Assembly (NCBI GenBank): GCA_034336665.1 | Contig: CM067568.1 | Span: forward strand, 43,008,770-43,072,769 | DNA from: Luscinia megarhynchos | Taxonomy: Eukaryota > Chordata > Aves > Passeriformes > Turdidae | Direction: 5' to 3' | DNA length: 64,000 nucleotides | Program-made: the position numbers and the translations under genes | Notes under the pieces: generated by a model | Database searches by the model: none | What the model saw: the letters and a program-made list of their open reading frames with translations, nothing else | What the model was told of the DNA's origin: nothing | Shown: piece after piece, positions 36,270 to 50,239 of the stretch | Layout of the letters: the number at the start of each line of letters is the position of its first letter | Position numbering within the stretch: the stretch's first letter is position 1

Positions 36270-38740
36270 CTGAGAAAGAAATAAAAATAGTTCCAGAATG
36301 AATGAATGTAATCTGATATTTATTAATCACATAATAGTGACTTGCCTATTTTATCCAAGTCGTCTTCTCTGCAATGAGAATGGTCAACATTTCTCAGTAG
36401 GAAACCCTCTATTTCATGTTCTCATCAACTCTCTGATCTTTGATGCTTATCATAGTTTCCTGTTAAATACTGAGACATATAATGGGCAAATTCTGCCAGA
36501 ACAGCAACCCATTGTGGCTTTCTGACCAGAATTCAGATCAAGTATGCAACAGTTGGAAATGATATGACAGTGCTATTCCTGCCAACATATGATCATATTT
36601 TGATTTATGTATTTTGCTAGTGCAGAGGTGAATATTTTTTACAACACTTTTATTTCACTTTGCCTTTTTCTGAGAAGAAAGTATGTTCTTCAAGAATTTT
36701 CCACATTTTTTAAAAAACTGACACTTTGACCATGTGTTCTGTTATTCAAAAAATAAAAATGTAAAAAAATACTGAATCTAAACTTTACATCTGGTTTCAA
36801 ATGCACACCCATATTTTCAAATAGCACAGATATGTATGCAATAAAACAAAGGATGTTTCTGAACCTTCTATTGTTCTAGTCTTATCATTTCCTCCATAAT
36901 AACCTTTTTGTCTTTTTTCCCAGCTCTTGGGCTTATTGACAATGATCTGTTTGTGCCAGAGAACTTGTGCTGATTTATACTGGCTAAGAAATTAGACCCC
37001 TGTTTTCCAGTAACTGTATTCTGTGGGTCTTTTTTTTTTTTTTCATTTTATTTTTCTTTTTTTCCCTATTAGTTTATATTTCTGAATTCATTTTTTTCTT
37101 TCTTTGAATGAATTTTTTTATTTTCCAAATTCTGGACATTGTATTTTTATTAACTGCAGTGCTTTTTTTATCCTATACTCCTTCATGAAAAAGAAGAGTG
37201 GTGTACAACATGGCAAGAGGCTTCCAAGCAAGCTGTCAGGGCTTGGGTGTGTTTCTCTGCATGTCTTTCTCTGCATATCTTCAATTTATACTGAAGTTAT
37301 TTCCTCAGATCTTAAAACCTTTTGCTTAGTGAAACAAATTTAATAGGCTTTAAAATTTTTCAGGCCTAAATAACCATGACTTTACCCCAATAAAATATTA
37401 GTGTAATACTCTTGGCATCTTTAACATTATTCCAGCATAAATCTCTAACTGTTATTTTAGCAAATTAGGTCTTTTATTTTTAGAGACCTTTATAAAGCAA
37501 GAAAACTGTGAGCTTGTGGAGTCTGTGCCATTTAGTTGAATATTCATGAAGAAAATTTAGAGTCTGAACATTCAGTGCTAATCTGTAGAGTTTTCATTTG
37601 AAGTCTTCAACTTATTTTTAAATATGTGTTCCTCATTTAATTCAATATAAAGTAAATTGGTATTTCTAAAATAATGTGGGTAAAAATCCATCACTTGAAG
37701 TTCCATCCAGTGCCCACTGAAATAAACGTGCATCATCTAATCGACATTCCAATGTTTTCATAAAAATGAGTTGTGGTCTTTTGTACTCCTGTGTTAAATC
37801 TAAATCATCAAGTTGACAATGAAGAATCTTGGTCATAAAATTAAGAATAATGTTAACCTGGAGTCAGCAGAAATGAAAAGTAAAAAGAGATATTTTGTAA
37901 ATCACTGCTTCTGACAAAGACTGCATCACGATTCTCTATAGGTTTGTTGGAAAATGTTTAGATCTCTGGAAATACGATTTAAAAATTGGTAAAATAATAA
38001 GACAGCAGGATAACCAACTGGGTTGAAGACTATTTTATTCTTTAAACACTGCTGGTGATTCTATCCCACAGTTAAAGTATCACTTTAGAAGCTGCATAAA
38101 CATACTCTTTTCTGCACCTCCTGTGACAATAATACACTGGTACACAGTGAAGTGTGCTGTCTTTTCTGTGAAATGCTTGCCACAAGAGTAATAACTGTGA
38201 ACTCTGATACTAATCCCATTTTTCAGATTATATCTGACACCTCCATATGGGCTACTAAAAACGTGTAGGAGGATTGGGATGCTAGAGAACATGCTCAGCT
38301 GTGATTCTAGTTTTGTAACAAAATGCAAAGGAAAAGTACAACAACAATAAAAAGAAGGAATGGTTTTATTTTCCTTCTTATATGGCTATAACATAAAAGA
38401 AAACCATACCCTCAAATTCCTCATGTGTGCCAGCATCCAAACACAATGTAAAGCTTGTATCAAGACATAGGTTCAGTTTTTATATGCTACATTATTTATC
38501 CAGTGGTGTCCTTCAGGCATTACATTTGCTGTTTCTCTCTCTGAGGAAGTTATCCATTTGTGAGGGTTTATACCACCATCTAGTGTAATCTTCTTTCTTT
38601 TTAATAAAATATTGTCCTACTCATAAGAAAATCCCCAAGCCCATGGATGCTGATATTACTGAATATACTTTGCTAAAAATACATTTGTCCATGTGTTAGA
38701 AAAAATTATCTTTCCTCGAGGTCAAATATTAGTTAAGTTT
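36270..38740. other. Unique AT-rich DNA, no gene seen
   Basis: No gene or transposon recognised. A T-rich tract (T run broken by C and A) lies at about 37029-37070. Confidence 0.6.
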
Positions 38741-38746
38741 ATGATT

Positions 38747-39085
38747 GTAACTTTTCAGCATCGGAGACATGTTTTATTAATTACAGAAACAAATTTGGAT
38801 TAAAGGCAAATGACTGCCCTCCACAATCTTTAATTCAATTAGTGAAGAAATTGCCTGTCTTTACTGAGATAACAGAGGCTTAATTGGTGCCCCTTCCTTC
38901 CTTCAGTATTCTATATTAAAGAGAAGGAGATTAATGTCTGCCAGGAGAGGATGCAAAAATCAGAAAGATGAAGAAACAAGCCATGTTTTAAATGCAAGAC
39001 CTGCTGTTTGACACTTGAATTAAGCAGCTTTCAGGCATGCTTTGCTGTTTTAATTTTCAGAAGACAAAGAAAAGGAGGCTAGTTT
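38747..39085. other. Candidate conserved non-coding block
   Basis: A repeat-free block with several homeodomain-type TAATT/ATTA cores in about 340 bp: TTATTAATTACAG near 38774, TTTAATTCAATTAG near 38829, CTTAATTGGTGCC near 38880, GAATTAAGCAGCTTTC near 39017 and GTTTTAATTTTCAG near 39047. It also has an ATTAATGTCTGCC string. Clustering of this kind is typical of developmental enhancers, and this is the strongest textural candidate in the window. It is still inference, since AT-rich DNA yields such cores by chance. Confidence 0.25.
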
Positions 39086-39530
39086 ACCCAGGATATTCCC
39101 CATTCCAGTGGGACTACTCAGAGTTTAGTTTGCCTGTGAGCGTAGGTAATATGCTGTGACTGGAAAAAGGGGCTAGAAAGATTATGTAATGAATATATAA
39201 CATATGCAAGGGGGAGTTCTGGGAACTGGGATTTTATCTTCCTAATTGATGCACATTCAGACTGGACTGCTATAGTCCCACAAGGAATTGCAATAAAATC
39301 AGTGGGATGTGCTCTGAAGCAAGATGCACATAGAGGGATGGGCTAAGTTTGCTTGTTGACTATTCATTACCTCATATAAATCAAATGCAATGGGTTGTAA
39401 CAGCACCCAATCCAAAGTCTAGTTAAGCATTTCTTCAGTTTGAAAAAGAAACTGTGGCCATTATCACATAGTGATTAGATTAATTACATAATCAGATTAA
39501 TTTAGATACTCTAAAATCTAAAAGATTATG

Positions 39531-39578
39531 GAAAAGAAGGGGAAAAAAAAAAAAAGAAAGAAAGAAGGAAAAAAAAAT
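39531..39578. repeat. A-rich low-complexity tract
   Basis: A runs broken by G (AAAG and AAGG units), about 48 bp. Confidence 0.9.
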
Positions 39579-39589
39579 AGTAAAAAAAC

Positions 39590-42500
39590 CCATCCCAGCT
39601 TGTTAACACAAATCACTACTCTTTTTCAAAATAGAGAGATAATATCTTCCATCCTGAATTTAAAATATTTGACCCTTGCCATCCTTTTAGGGCTATTATG
39701 TCACCAAGTCTTCTATTGGTGCAATCATTTCAGAATCTAATAATGACAGTTATTTTTTAACAAGAAACATCTGTTTCCTGTCTGGAAGGGGTGTCTGATC
39801 GTCTTCAGCATTATCTACTTTCCCAATGTTAATATTCATCCTTACAGATTTTTTTACAAAACCTAATTTGCTGATGCATGTGTTTGCTTGCTCTCTGCTA
39901 GCTCTTTTCACTGATTTGTGAAAATCTGAAAAAAATACAGAAACTGTGTCCAGGAATTAGGCAGCTCATCATCTTTCTAATTAATTTCAAGGCATGATCT
40001 GGCATTTTACTGTTCAAGAGAAATTATTCAAATTATTTTTCAGCAGAGAGCACACATGCTCGTAACAGTCGTATTTCCAAATTTTTATATATTATCTTTA
40101 AACTTAGCATCTGAGAGAAGTTGCTGTATATGGTAGCTTCTGACAGGGAACTGGAAGACATGAATGCAATGTTGAAGCTATACAAGATAAAATAATTTTT
40201 AAGTGTGCAACTCAAGAGTTTTCCACAATTTTAGTTTCATCTCCTGCATTTCACGCTGAGGCAAGCTCACAGTATTGCAAGGGTGGCATCTGAACACTGA
40301 AGAGCAAATACTTACTGGAAAAGTTTATTAATCTGCCATAGTATTGATCTAAAACACAGATGGCATCTCCTATATGACATTATAAAAATGGTTGAAAATT
40401 GGTATTTCTAAATGCCAACACAACAGCACATCAATTTTACAGTAGCCATGAGTATAAATACAGGCTGTTTACACTGTATGCTATGGTAGATAATAATAAA
40501 GATAATCTGCTACAACATATTTCAAGTCATTGTAAAGAAAATTGAATTTTTAAATTCTTTCATTTGATGATTTTCAACAGAACACATACCTACCAGAGCA
40601 ATTTCTTTCTTTGAAAAAAATGTTCAGAAGAGTAATTTAATGTGAACAAGGTGGATGTTCTGTCGTTAAAAAGGATTAATTCTAACCCTTTATTTATTGG
40701 AGATTATCTTTCTTTTAGAAGAATTAATTAATGCAAAGGATTTTCTTTCCACTAAAATTTTAATTGCAAATTATCTGAAATTAATGAAAATCACCCCTTA
40801 CAAGCTTTGTGTAATATTGACTCTGATTTTTATGACTTCCAGTGTAGTTTTACCATCTTTCTCCTTACATTTCTATTTTACTTTTTTCTTCATTTTACCT
40901 CTTAATAACACCTTTTACAAAATACATCTATTTTAATAGATTTAATAGATTTTAATAGATTTAGTAGTTATTCTATTGTTCAGTATGTGACCTCTTTATT
41001 TGTTACTGTTACTACCAGAGGGCTCATCACTAAACCAGATCTCTTCAAAATGGTTCTGAACTTGCATGACAATGGTTGTTATGAAGAATTCACACATGAG
41101 AGTGTGAGTTCTATGGAAACTGGTAGCATTTTGGTCTAGTTCAGCATCATAGCTAAAAGCATAAAACTGGGAATTACTCCAGGTCATTTAGGTTTCATTC
41201 TCTGAACCAGTTTTCTAGCTTTGTAGTATCATATGGGTTTATATTCCAGGGATTTTGTACCAAGCTGTTCAAAGTAAAGATGATGTTTCCTTGTGACATG
41301 TGCTAATGTAAATATTTTTGAGAATAATTATTATCACTTTAAAAATGGAAGAGACATTTTTTTGAAAAAAAGGCATGCAAACTTCTGTAGTTCTCTTACT
41401 ATAATTTCAAGTAAACCCCCAGTTTACTATATGTACTATAAGCAAAAGGAGTAGGCATGGGGTTTACAGAGCTATTTCAGGTGCTGCTGAAGTCAGTAGA
41501 TTGTGATACAAGAGCAACAGGGGCCACTAAAACTAAAAAGAGTAAAATTCACAGCCTCTAAAAGAAACATTTTTCACTTAAAATGAGAGTTTGCTTTGTT
41601 ACATCTTCCCAGGAAACTACAGAAGTCATGATTGTTAATAGTTTGGGTGCATGTACAGATATTAATGGTATTCAGTTATCAGACTTAATCTTAAAGAATG
41701 TTGCAGAGTATAGCTAGATGTAATCAGAACTAACAGCTATCATTTGTGGTGTTCTGCTGAAGGATGTGGTCTTGGTCCCTGCTGGATATAAGGGAAGGCA
41801 CAAGATAGATCCACAATAATTCTTAAGTCCTTGGGAAATTCTGAGAGTCATTTATATCTGAAAATCACACCGCAGAAATAAAAGGTGGCTAAAACTCAAA
41901 GCTTTTGATATTAATAGAAGACAGATTTTTTTTACTCTATCTATGGGTAGATTTCATCAGGAAATTGCAGGGAAAAACATAATTGGATTTTGGTTTTTTG
42001 TTGTTGTTTTTTATTAGTGAAAAATATACCCCCATCAAATAGGACTTATTCTGCTGAAAAGTACTGCCAGTTTTCTGAATTCTCTGAAATATGGCTTTGG
42101 GAAGCTGCATGGTTGCTTGACATTTCAGGTAGGACATTGGAAGAGCAACATTGTGGAGTGTGTGACTTCAAATAAGCTCTGCTGAACATGTGGAGCCCAA
42201 CTTGTAGTGCCCCAGAGCCTCCTACTTTCAACTCCAGATTCATAACCAGGCTGCTTTGTCACCATATATTTTAGCTTCCCTCTCCTGATATTCACGGGAG
42301 GAAGAGGTTTAATAAAAGTGTATGATTGCTGTAATATTTGTATATGATGTAGTTCTCTTTTGTTCTGATTGAGACAATTTTTCTCTGAAATCTTCTACTT
42401 AGCTTTTCTTGGGTTTTTTTTAATCCTGTCCCTGTTTTTCAATGAATGTATGCACTAGCCTCTTAGTCCTGTACCTGTCCAAATAACAGCAACGTCTTTT

Positions 42501-42910
42501 CTTACTCTATTAATCTGCATATGAGAGGTCCACTTTGCAAGTACTCAAAATTAATTTCAAGGAAAACAGATCTAGTTTGATACAACGGATGTATTTTTAA
42601 TTTGCAGGGTTGATAAGCAGACAACAAAACCCAGCTAAAAAACAGGAGGCTCTCTAAATGTTGACTGCTGTGCTGCAGAACTATACTTTATACACTATAT
42701 ATGATGTTACCACATATTGGATGGGTTTTCTCAGTCAAAACCCATTTGTTTAGTACTGTGCTCAGTAGGTCTCTTGATTCTTCATTTCCAATAGAAGCTT
42801 GTGTGAAGAAGGGTGTTGCTAAGGCATATGGGATCAAATGAGAGCAAAGACACAAGGCAGGGTATTTATCAGAAAGATATTGTTCATTTTATATACTAAG
42901 ACACTGAAAA
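39590..42910. other. Unique AT-rich DNA, no gene seen
   Basis: No gene or transposon recognised. At 40931-40965 there is a short tandem of a TTTAATAGA unit (three to four copies with one length variant). Confidence 0.6.
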
Positions 42911-42917
42911 AAGAGAC

Positions 42918-42918
<1 letters not shown>

Positions 42919-42956
<38 letters not shown>
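42919..42956. repeat. Poly(A) homopolymer, 38 bp
   Basis: Thirty-eight uninterrupted A bases, then G and seven more A. No AATAAA signal and no duplicated flank were found, so it is listed as a simple repeat. Confidence 0.95.
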
Positions 42957-42958
<2 letters not shown>

Positions 42959-42964
42959 AAAAAA

Positions 42965-45900
42965 TTTTATGCATCACATAAATCAGGCAAATGCTAAGTC
43001 CAGGATGTATGCAAGCTATAGTAGAGCAGGGATTAACCTGCCTTGGGAGCCTGTGGAGATTGCATGCTTGGTTGTTAGAAACATGGAAATTGAATACAGA
43101 CACAGGGAAAAGAGACAGAGGGGGAACTTGTAGGTGTTCACTGCTGAGACTCTATGGAACATGCATTAAATTGTATACAGTAATAATAAAGACATCACTC
43201 CAAATCACTTTAAAAATTTAAACAAATCCAGATGATCTAGTGAGAGAATTAAGAGCTAATTGCATTAAAGCAGTGCAGATCAGTTGCATGTATGTTGGTA
43301 GCTTCACTTTATTGTCTTGAGGAAGCCAATCATAATAAGGAAGGATAAAGCATAGTTAACCTAATTCTGATTGCAGAATCCTTCTTTTCAGCATCAGATA
43401 AAAGTTTTTCAGCGTTTCCACAATAAGAACTTTATATTTTTGCATTTTGAATTATCTGAACCTGGAATTAAGAATTGAGTTTTCTTATATGTAGGATGGA
43501 TATCTTTGACCTATTTAAACAACGACAAAAAAATTATCCCTGGAAAACTCGAAGCTGCAGATTCCAAAATGGTAACAGCAGCATCTGGACAGGCACCAGA
43601 ATTTAAGTAAAAGCTATACACTGTTAAGAGAAATATAGCAAAAATAACCTTATGCTCACTTTAATTTTTTTTTTTTTTTTAGATAAGGCTAGATTTAAAT
43701 TTTTAATCAGAATAACCCAGTGTAAATAGAGTTTTCAGATTATGCTAGAAATGTCTTTACTTTGTGGGATTTGTGTATTTACCTCCTCTGCAGTGTCCAA
43801 GTTTACCATGACAGCACCAAACAATGGCAGTCAGATATCATTGGAGAAGCCAGGATCATTCCAGTGCTAATATGTTTAATTTTGTATGTGCCTATCTGCT
43901 AGTGCACATCTGCCTCTGTCTACATGCCATTACTTCTGTCCAAAAGAAACAGAAGTTGAATTCTGCCCTGACTCCAAAATATCATTTATGTTTTGTCCAC
44001 CTGGCACAATGCAGAACTCTATCAGACCTAGCCTATTTAAAAGTGTAATAAAAAAATTTAAAAACACATAATTCCAAACAACAAAACTAAAAAAATTGGT
44101 ATAGTACATATCCTTGCAAAAAATAAGATATAAAAAGTGCATCATGTAGTTTAATTAATTTCACCAAATACTTTAATAACCACCAATGGAAAAAACATGT
44201 GGATAGAAAATTAAAAAATTCTATAAATATTGTTAATTTTAATGTAACAACATGAAAGCTTTCCTAATATTCAGTAGATGTAAAACTGGTGTTTGTACTA
44301 CTTGTGCAATATCATATAAACATATCAACCTGTTTACTGGTAGTCTCCAGTAAAAATAATGTCTTTCAAATATTTTTGTACTTAGAACTTTATAGGAACT
44401 GAAACCTATAAAGACTCTCACACCCATAGATTACATTATGTAATCAAATTTTTATACAAAAAATGTGTTTTTTTGATGGAATTGAAACTGAACAAAAACA
44501 TTTATAAGAACCAATGGTATATTGGCTACAGTCTTCTGTGAAATAAAATTTCAATCTTTTTCCATGTGCAACTAGTCAGAGGCTTCTCATATTTTTTTCT
44601 TTCATTGCTACATACTGAAAGTGAAATCTGTATTCCATACAAAAGGAAAGTTATACTTCTTTAATTGAGCAGAAAAAATTCAAAAGAAGAATCAAGTGGA
44701 GTTTTAGAAATTTAAGAAACATTTCACTTTTACATATTTAAATGGAAATAAGAATAATTTTATGATTTCTTCATGCTTTAAACATTTTTTCTTTGAAATG
44801 CAGCCTAGTTATTATTTTTAATTCAAATGATGACATTACAAATCTGATGAGAAAATCAACAAAAAAGCATTAAAGTAATAATTTGCAAAATATTGTCAAT
44901 ATCAATTTCTTTCTCTGAATTGAGAAAGTGAAAATGTTTACATATCTACCTCAGATAGTGATGAACTATGCAAATACCATCCTTTCCACACAGCCATGCT
45001 CTGCTCATGGGCTCTGTAGTGTTCCTCTGCTTAGAGATATTTTCTCTTAAATCAGGTTTCCTCTACAGATATTTTTATGCTTTTCCTACTTGCTCATGAT
45101 CATAGTTTTTCTGATTAGTGTCCAGATGCACTGACTTCTTCCCAAAACAATCCCAGTACTAATTCATTGTGAACAATGTGAAGATCAAATACAGCAATGA
45201 ACATTTCATTTCAAAATATAGATGAACAATTCTGGGACTGTTCAGTACTTTTTCTTTCTCAATAAGACAACACTTAGAGGAGCCAGGTTTCTCTGTGCCA
45301 CTGCCTAGCAACACTTAGCTCCTATTCTGGCAAACCAAAACAGAATACAATGAGTGGTGTGTCCCATTATATTTTATTTAATATTTCTTTATGATTATAA
45401 AGACTAAATGGAAAAATAATATACGTAGCTTTCAGATTATTTTTTCATTTTATATTTCAGTATTTTTAGTTTAATTTTCTCTAAAATGAGGAAGATAGGC
45501 TATTTTTATTTTTAACACTTTATAATAAATGTGTATATTGGAAAAGTACTTCAGTGTTTTAATATTTAAATTTATTACAATCCGTGTTCTTATTAATTAT
45601 AATAAATAAAAGAGGATTTGTGGGGAATTGTGTTTATGCCCAGCATACAACACTAGCACACCAGGAGTAAATATCTGAAAATCTTGAATAGAAACTTAAC
45701 CACAAGGCAAATAAGTTCTAACAAAAACAGACTTTTAAGAGTTGTCACATTTAGTCTTACACATAGATGAAATGTTTCTTATCAAGCACACATTAATGTA
45801 CATTTAAAATTAAAATAGATGACTTTGTTCTCAATATGTAAAATAACAAATTTTTGCTCATACAGAATAAACACTGTGCCATTTATACTATTCTCTTTTG

Positions 45901-46105
45901 GTTTGTTGTGAATAATCCCAGCAGTGCATACTGTGTTTATACAGTCTGTATGTGTCTATATAGAAGGATCATTTTAGTTACCTTCTAGGTGTAAATATTC
46001 AGCTTTTCAAAAAACAATCTGTCTAAAAAAATAATACTAACAAGAGAAAGCCATATCTTATTGAAGTTGCATAGGAAAATCTGTAAGAATAACTGGACTT
46101 TCAAT
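42965..46105. other. Unique AT-rich DNA, no gene seen
   Basis: No gene or transposon recognised. The part 44040-44240 is extremely AT-rich. A T run lies near 43664-43680. Confidence 0.6.
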
Positions 46106-46109
46106 TAAA

Positions 46110-46150
46110 TTAAAAAAAAGAAAAAAAAGAAAGAAAGAAAGAAAAAAAGA
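46110..46150. repeat. A/G-rich AAAG tract
   Basis: A runs merging into GAAA repeats, about 40 bp. Confidence 0.9.
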
Positions 46151-46345
46151 CATAAAACTTTCAGGACAGGGTAGTTATAACAAAACCAGCAGGGCTAAGC
46201 ACAGCATGAACCTCAGAAGAAAAAGAAAACAAAGCTCATTAACCACAACACCTTTTCTATTCCTGGCTGGATAGCTACAGAAAGCATAGCTGATCTGACA
46301 TGACCAAATATATTTTATACATTTACTTGGCCAATCTGTCAGGAT

Positions 46346-46384
46346 AAAAAACAAACAAACAAACAAACAAACAAACAAACAAAA
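46346..46384. repeat. (AAAC)n microsatellite
   Basis: About nine perfect copies of ACAA/AAAC in 39 bp. Confidence 0.95.
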
Positions 46385-46399
46385 GCAACACAGGTAGAA

Positions 46400-49300
46400 A
46401 GATGCCAAGATTGGTCTCATTTTCCCTCCTCACCTTATGCTTCTGAGCTCACCTTCTCATCCCCACCCCTGCCTTTCCCTGCTCTGTGATTTAAGAACTG
46501 AGTGTCAGACTTAATTCTGAATTTCCTGACTTTTATGGTTTAAGTCAGTCTCTTAATGTTATCTAAACATACTTTCTTGGTATTTAATATAAAGAAGCTT
46601 TGGTTCTGAAATAGAATGACTTTGATCTGATGCACTAGAGGGGGGCTGCTGGGGGAATGTGGTGTGATTTCCATTATTTCCCAGCTCTTTCCCACTGTGC
46701 TACTTTTGATATGATTTTCCTTTGGTTTCCCTTTAACCAGCTTCCAAAGATTCACTGTGAGGACCACAAAGAACCCTGTCACATGAAGGAGAGAACTGAC
46801 TTTGCCAGCCTGCCTTCAGTGACATTTGGTTCAGCTTTTTGTTTCTTTACATATAAAAGTGAAAAGATTGGATCTTCATGATTAATTTAAAAACACTACA
46901 TTTAGCCATTTTTTACACTCTCTTCCCTCAATGCAGAGTTAAGTATGATGATCTCTGCTACAATTTATTCAAGCTTTGGTTTAAACATATTTTCACTGAC
47001 AATAGAATGAAGTGTGTGTCAACATAGATGTCTGGATTAGAGGATATCAGATTAACATGTCCCTATGGTAATCCTAAATGATTCCTAGCTCAAGTTTGGA
47101 AATTACAGAGCAACTTCTAGTAGGTCTATGGGCAGTACCTGTTTGGAAGAGAAGATTAGTGTGGATGCAACATTGAGCAAATGGGGTCACAATTATGCTT
47201 GGGTTGGGATTTTTCTGTTGATATTACAAGCAACAGATCCAAAGTCATTTATGGTACCTCTACTGCTATGGGACCAAAATGTCTGATATGTCAACAAATA
47301 AAGTTAGGAAATATGCAACAAAATATTCCATGTGAGAAAATGCAAACCAGGGAGAGTTCCATACAGAACAGCTTCTAAAATCACAAAATGCATTGTAAGT
47401 ACAGAGCTAAATACTGGGTTTTCAGCTTCCTTAGATGAAAAGAGCCTTTTGAACTCCATGGAAACATTGAAAAAGATAATTAGCAGCCTTAGTGATTGAG
47501 TGACATGAGCAGGATTAAAAAAAAAAAAATCTCTTATTTACATGTCAAAACGTCCATCACAACAGTTGGTATGGAAACATATTGCTTTTCTTTAGGAGAT
47601 GAGAAAGTGCTAAGAAAAAGTATATGTTCACTGAACTCTCGATGAATATATGTCCTCAGAGGTGTTATCCTGAATTTACAGCACTGAGAAAACATAATCC
47701 AGTCTACTGTGTACCTCTCTTGTTCTGCTGCCATAGATGGAAGGTGGACACCACAAAGGACTCAAAAAAACTTTGACAAGCTTTCATAATCATCAGCAAG
47801 CAGGTCATGACTACCAGTCACAAAATGTGCAGAATCCACCAAAACTAGGGAGAAAGGAAATATGAGAGGTAAAACTTAACAAAAATACTTGGTTAGGGCC
47901 ATGAAAAGAATGAAAATAATGTTATGTAGAAGGTCAGCAATGATGTAATGCTCATAACAGTTAGAAATCTGATGAAATACTGTGAGAAAGAAAAAGTAAA
48001 CACTACATTTGGTTTGTCAGACAGGAGTGGGTTGCAAGAATACAGATGGCAATATGCCTGATTCTAAGGGCTCATCCAATACTAGCTGCCTTCCATAAAA
48101 GGCTGGCATCAACATCAAATAGAAAAAAGATATTTTATTCAATGAAAACTAAGTGTTCTTGCAAACTCTCAGTGAATGAGTCCTGAAGCAATATCTGGGT
48201 TGATTAGACAATGAAAAACAGTCATCACTCAGTTGATTAGCAAGGGCTCAGAAAATGAATTATTAGAGTTATAAATAGAGTTGATTGCTGAGATCAAACT
48301 GTAGATCTAGACAAAACACAACAGGGACATGGGGACAAACCTTTAGTGCTTGCTGAAAACATTTTTTTAAATACCTAATGCCTAAACCCACTTATAAAAA
48401 TCTAGATGTCTCTTTCTGAGAGGGAGATACTAAACACTGCTGTAAATCTGGCCCATGAGGCCAATATAAGGACAGTTGCATTATTCAGCAATATTTGTTT
48501 CATGCATAGGGAGCAAAACATTTGAATTAAATCACAGGGTGACAGCATGGAAAATTTCTAAGGGAAACAATTGCATTGTATGAAAAAGAATTCTCTAACT
48601 GAAATATTTCAGGAAATGGCAATATGGTTTTTGCCACTCTGAAAGACAAATTGAAGGTTTTAATACTAAGAGTAATCAGAAAAGATGTTCCCCATTCTTT
48701 CCCCTAAACATACACTAAGTTTGACAAAATTACTTTTGAACTGTTCTAGTCTTCTATTTAGCATAGTTATACCTTCACTGCAATAAATTGCAGTTGGATA
48801 AAAATACAAAGCTCAATGTGCTATGTACAAAGAAACCAAAAACTACTGTTGGATTTTTCCAATGTACACGCTCATGCATATTTACATCTCTAAGGTATTA
48901 TCTTATATTCCTGCCTGGCTTTTTACTGTGTAAGAGTTCCCTCTACTGGCTGAGCTACTGGCCTTGATTTCCATTTCACCTTGCTGATTCAAAAGATTTT
49001 AGAATCCAAGATCTTTCAGTTTCTCTGAAACTCTACAGTATTTACATTGAATTCTTTTGAGACTGGGGAGTTTTCATAAAAACAAACATGCATGCCATCA
49101 GAATGGACTAAAAATGCTTAGAGCTAGTACAGTGGTGACAGTCCCTAGCCAAAGCTGATTGATCAAAATAAAATTCAATAAGTTATTGAATATAGAAATA
49201 ATTGAAATACCAGGAAAATTTTAAGAAGCAAGATTCAGTGTATTATCTTAATTTTCCAGTCCTTAAAATGGTCAAGTTACAAGACTTACATCATCGAATA

Positions 49301-50190
49301 CATTATAGAGATAGTGTTTTCTTCAAGCTGCTCCAAAAGCTATTCTCATTAGTCTTCTTTATCCTAGCATCTTACCCAGCTGTTCACTGGGTGGAAGGAA
49401 CTCAAATGAAGATATTAGTTTGTGAAGACTGATTCACTTCTATTCTTCTTTCAAGGTCTGCTGATGAAATTCCAGGATTTCCTTACTTAGTAAAATTGGT
49501 TATTTGATCTTTATCCATACTGGACCAAATATTCTTAGAGATGACTAATAGAAATTCCTGAATCCTCTCCAAGAAGTGTATACCCTTTTTTTTCTTGGCT
49601 TAGAGGAAGCTGAGCAAATCCATCATGCTGTTTTTACCTGAGAGTAAAGAAATCTTTCTTGACCCCTTAGCAAAGGCATTTGGACTGACTCCTAAGTTCT
49701 TCAAAATCTATAGTCCATCAATGAAAGGCAATGCATTACAAAGGGGAAAAATGGGAGAAGGACAGTTTAAATATTAGAGAGAAAACAATGAAACAAACTC
49801 TCATGTCCCTTTCACTAGTAAACTGGAAACAAATTTTGAAATGAAGGTATATCCCTCCTGTTATTCAAGCTTTCATAATCAATAGAATGCTCAAATATTC
49901 CTATCATGAAACCAAATCAAGACATGGACATAGAAACACTACAGAATATAGAATAAGATAGTACACCCCACTTAGAATGGAAAAGGTATATTTTAGAGGA
50001 AAAAGATAGATATTATTATATTACTGTTTTATCCCAATCATTGTACATCAGGAGCTGTAAATTTTGTTGCCATAATTTCATTAGAGAACAATAAAAAAAA
50101 ATTAAAACAGTGGGAGCTTGAATGATTTAAACACAAAATTTGAGCTCAGAAAGGTAATCTTCTGAGAGAGTTCTTAATAAAGAAGAAGCT
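46400..50190. other. Unique AT-rich DNA, no gene seen
   Basis: No gene or transposon recognised. The part 46630-46850 is less AT-rich, with both strands open for 70-80 codons but no recognisable protein. An A run of about ten bases lies at 47519. Confidence 0.55.
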
Positions 50191-50196
50191 ACAGAG

Positions 50197-50197
<1 letters not shown>

Positions 50198-50232
<35 letters not shown>
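50198..50232. repeat. (ATT)n microsatellite
   Basis: About 35 bp of perfect ATT repeat. Confidence 0.97.
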
Positions 50233-50239
50233 GCAATCT

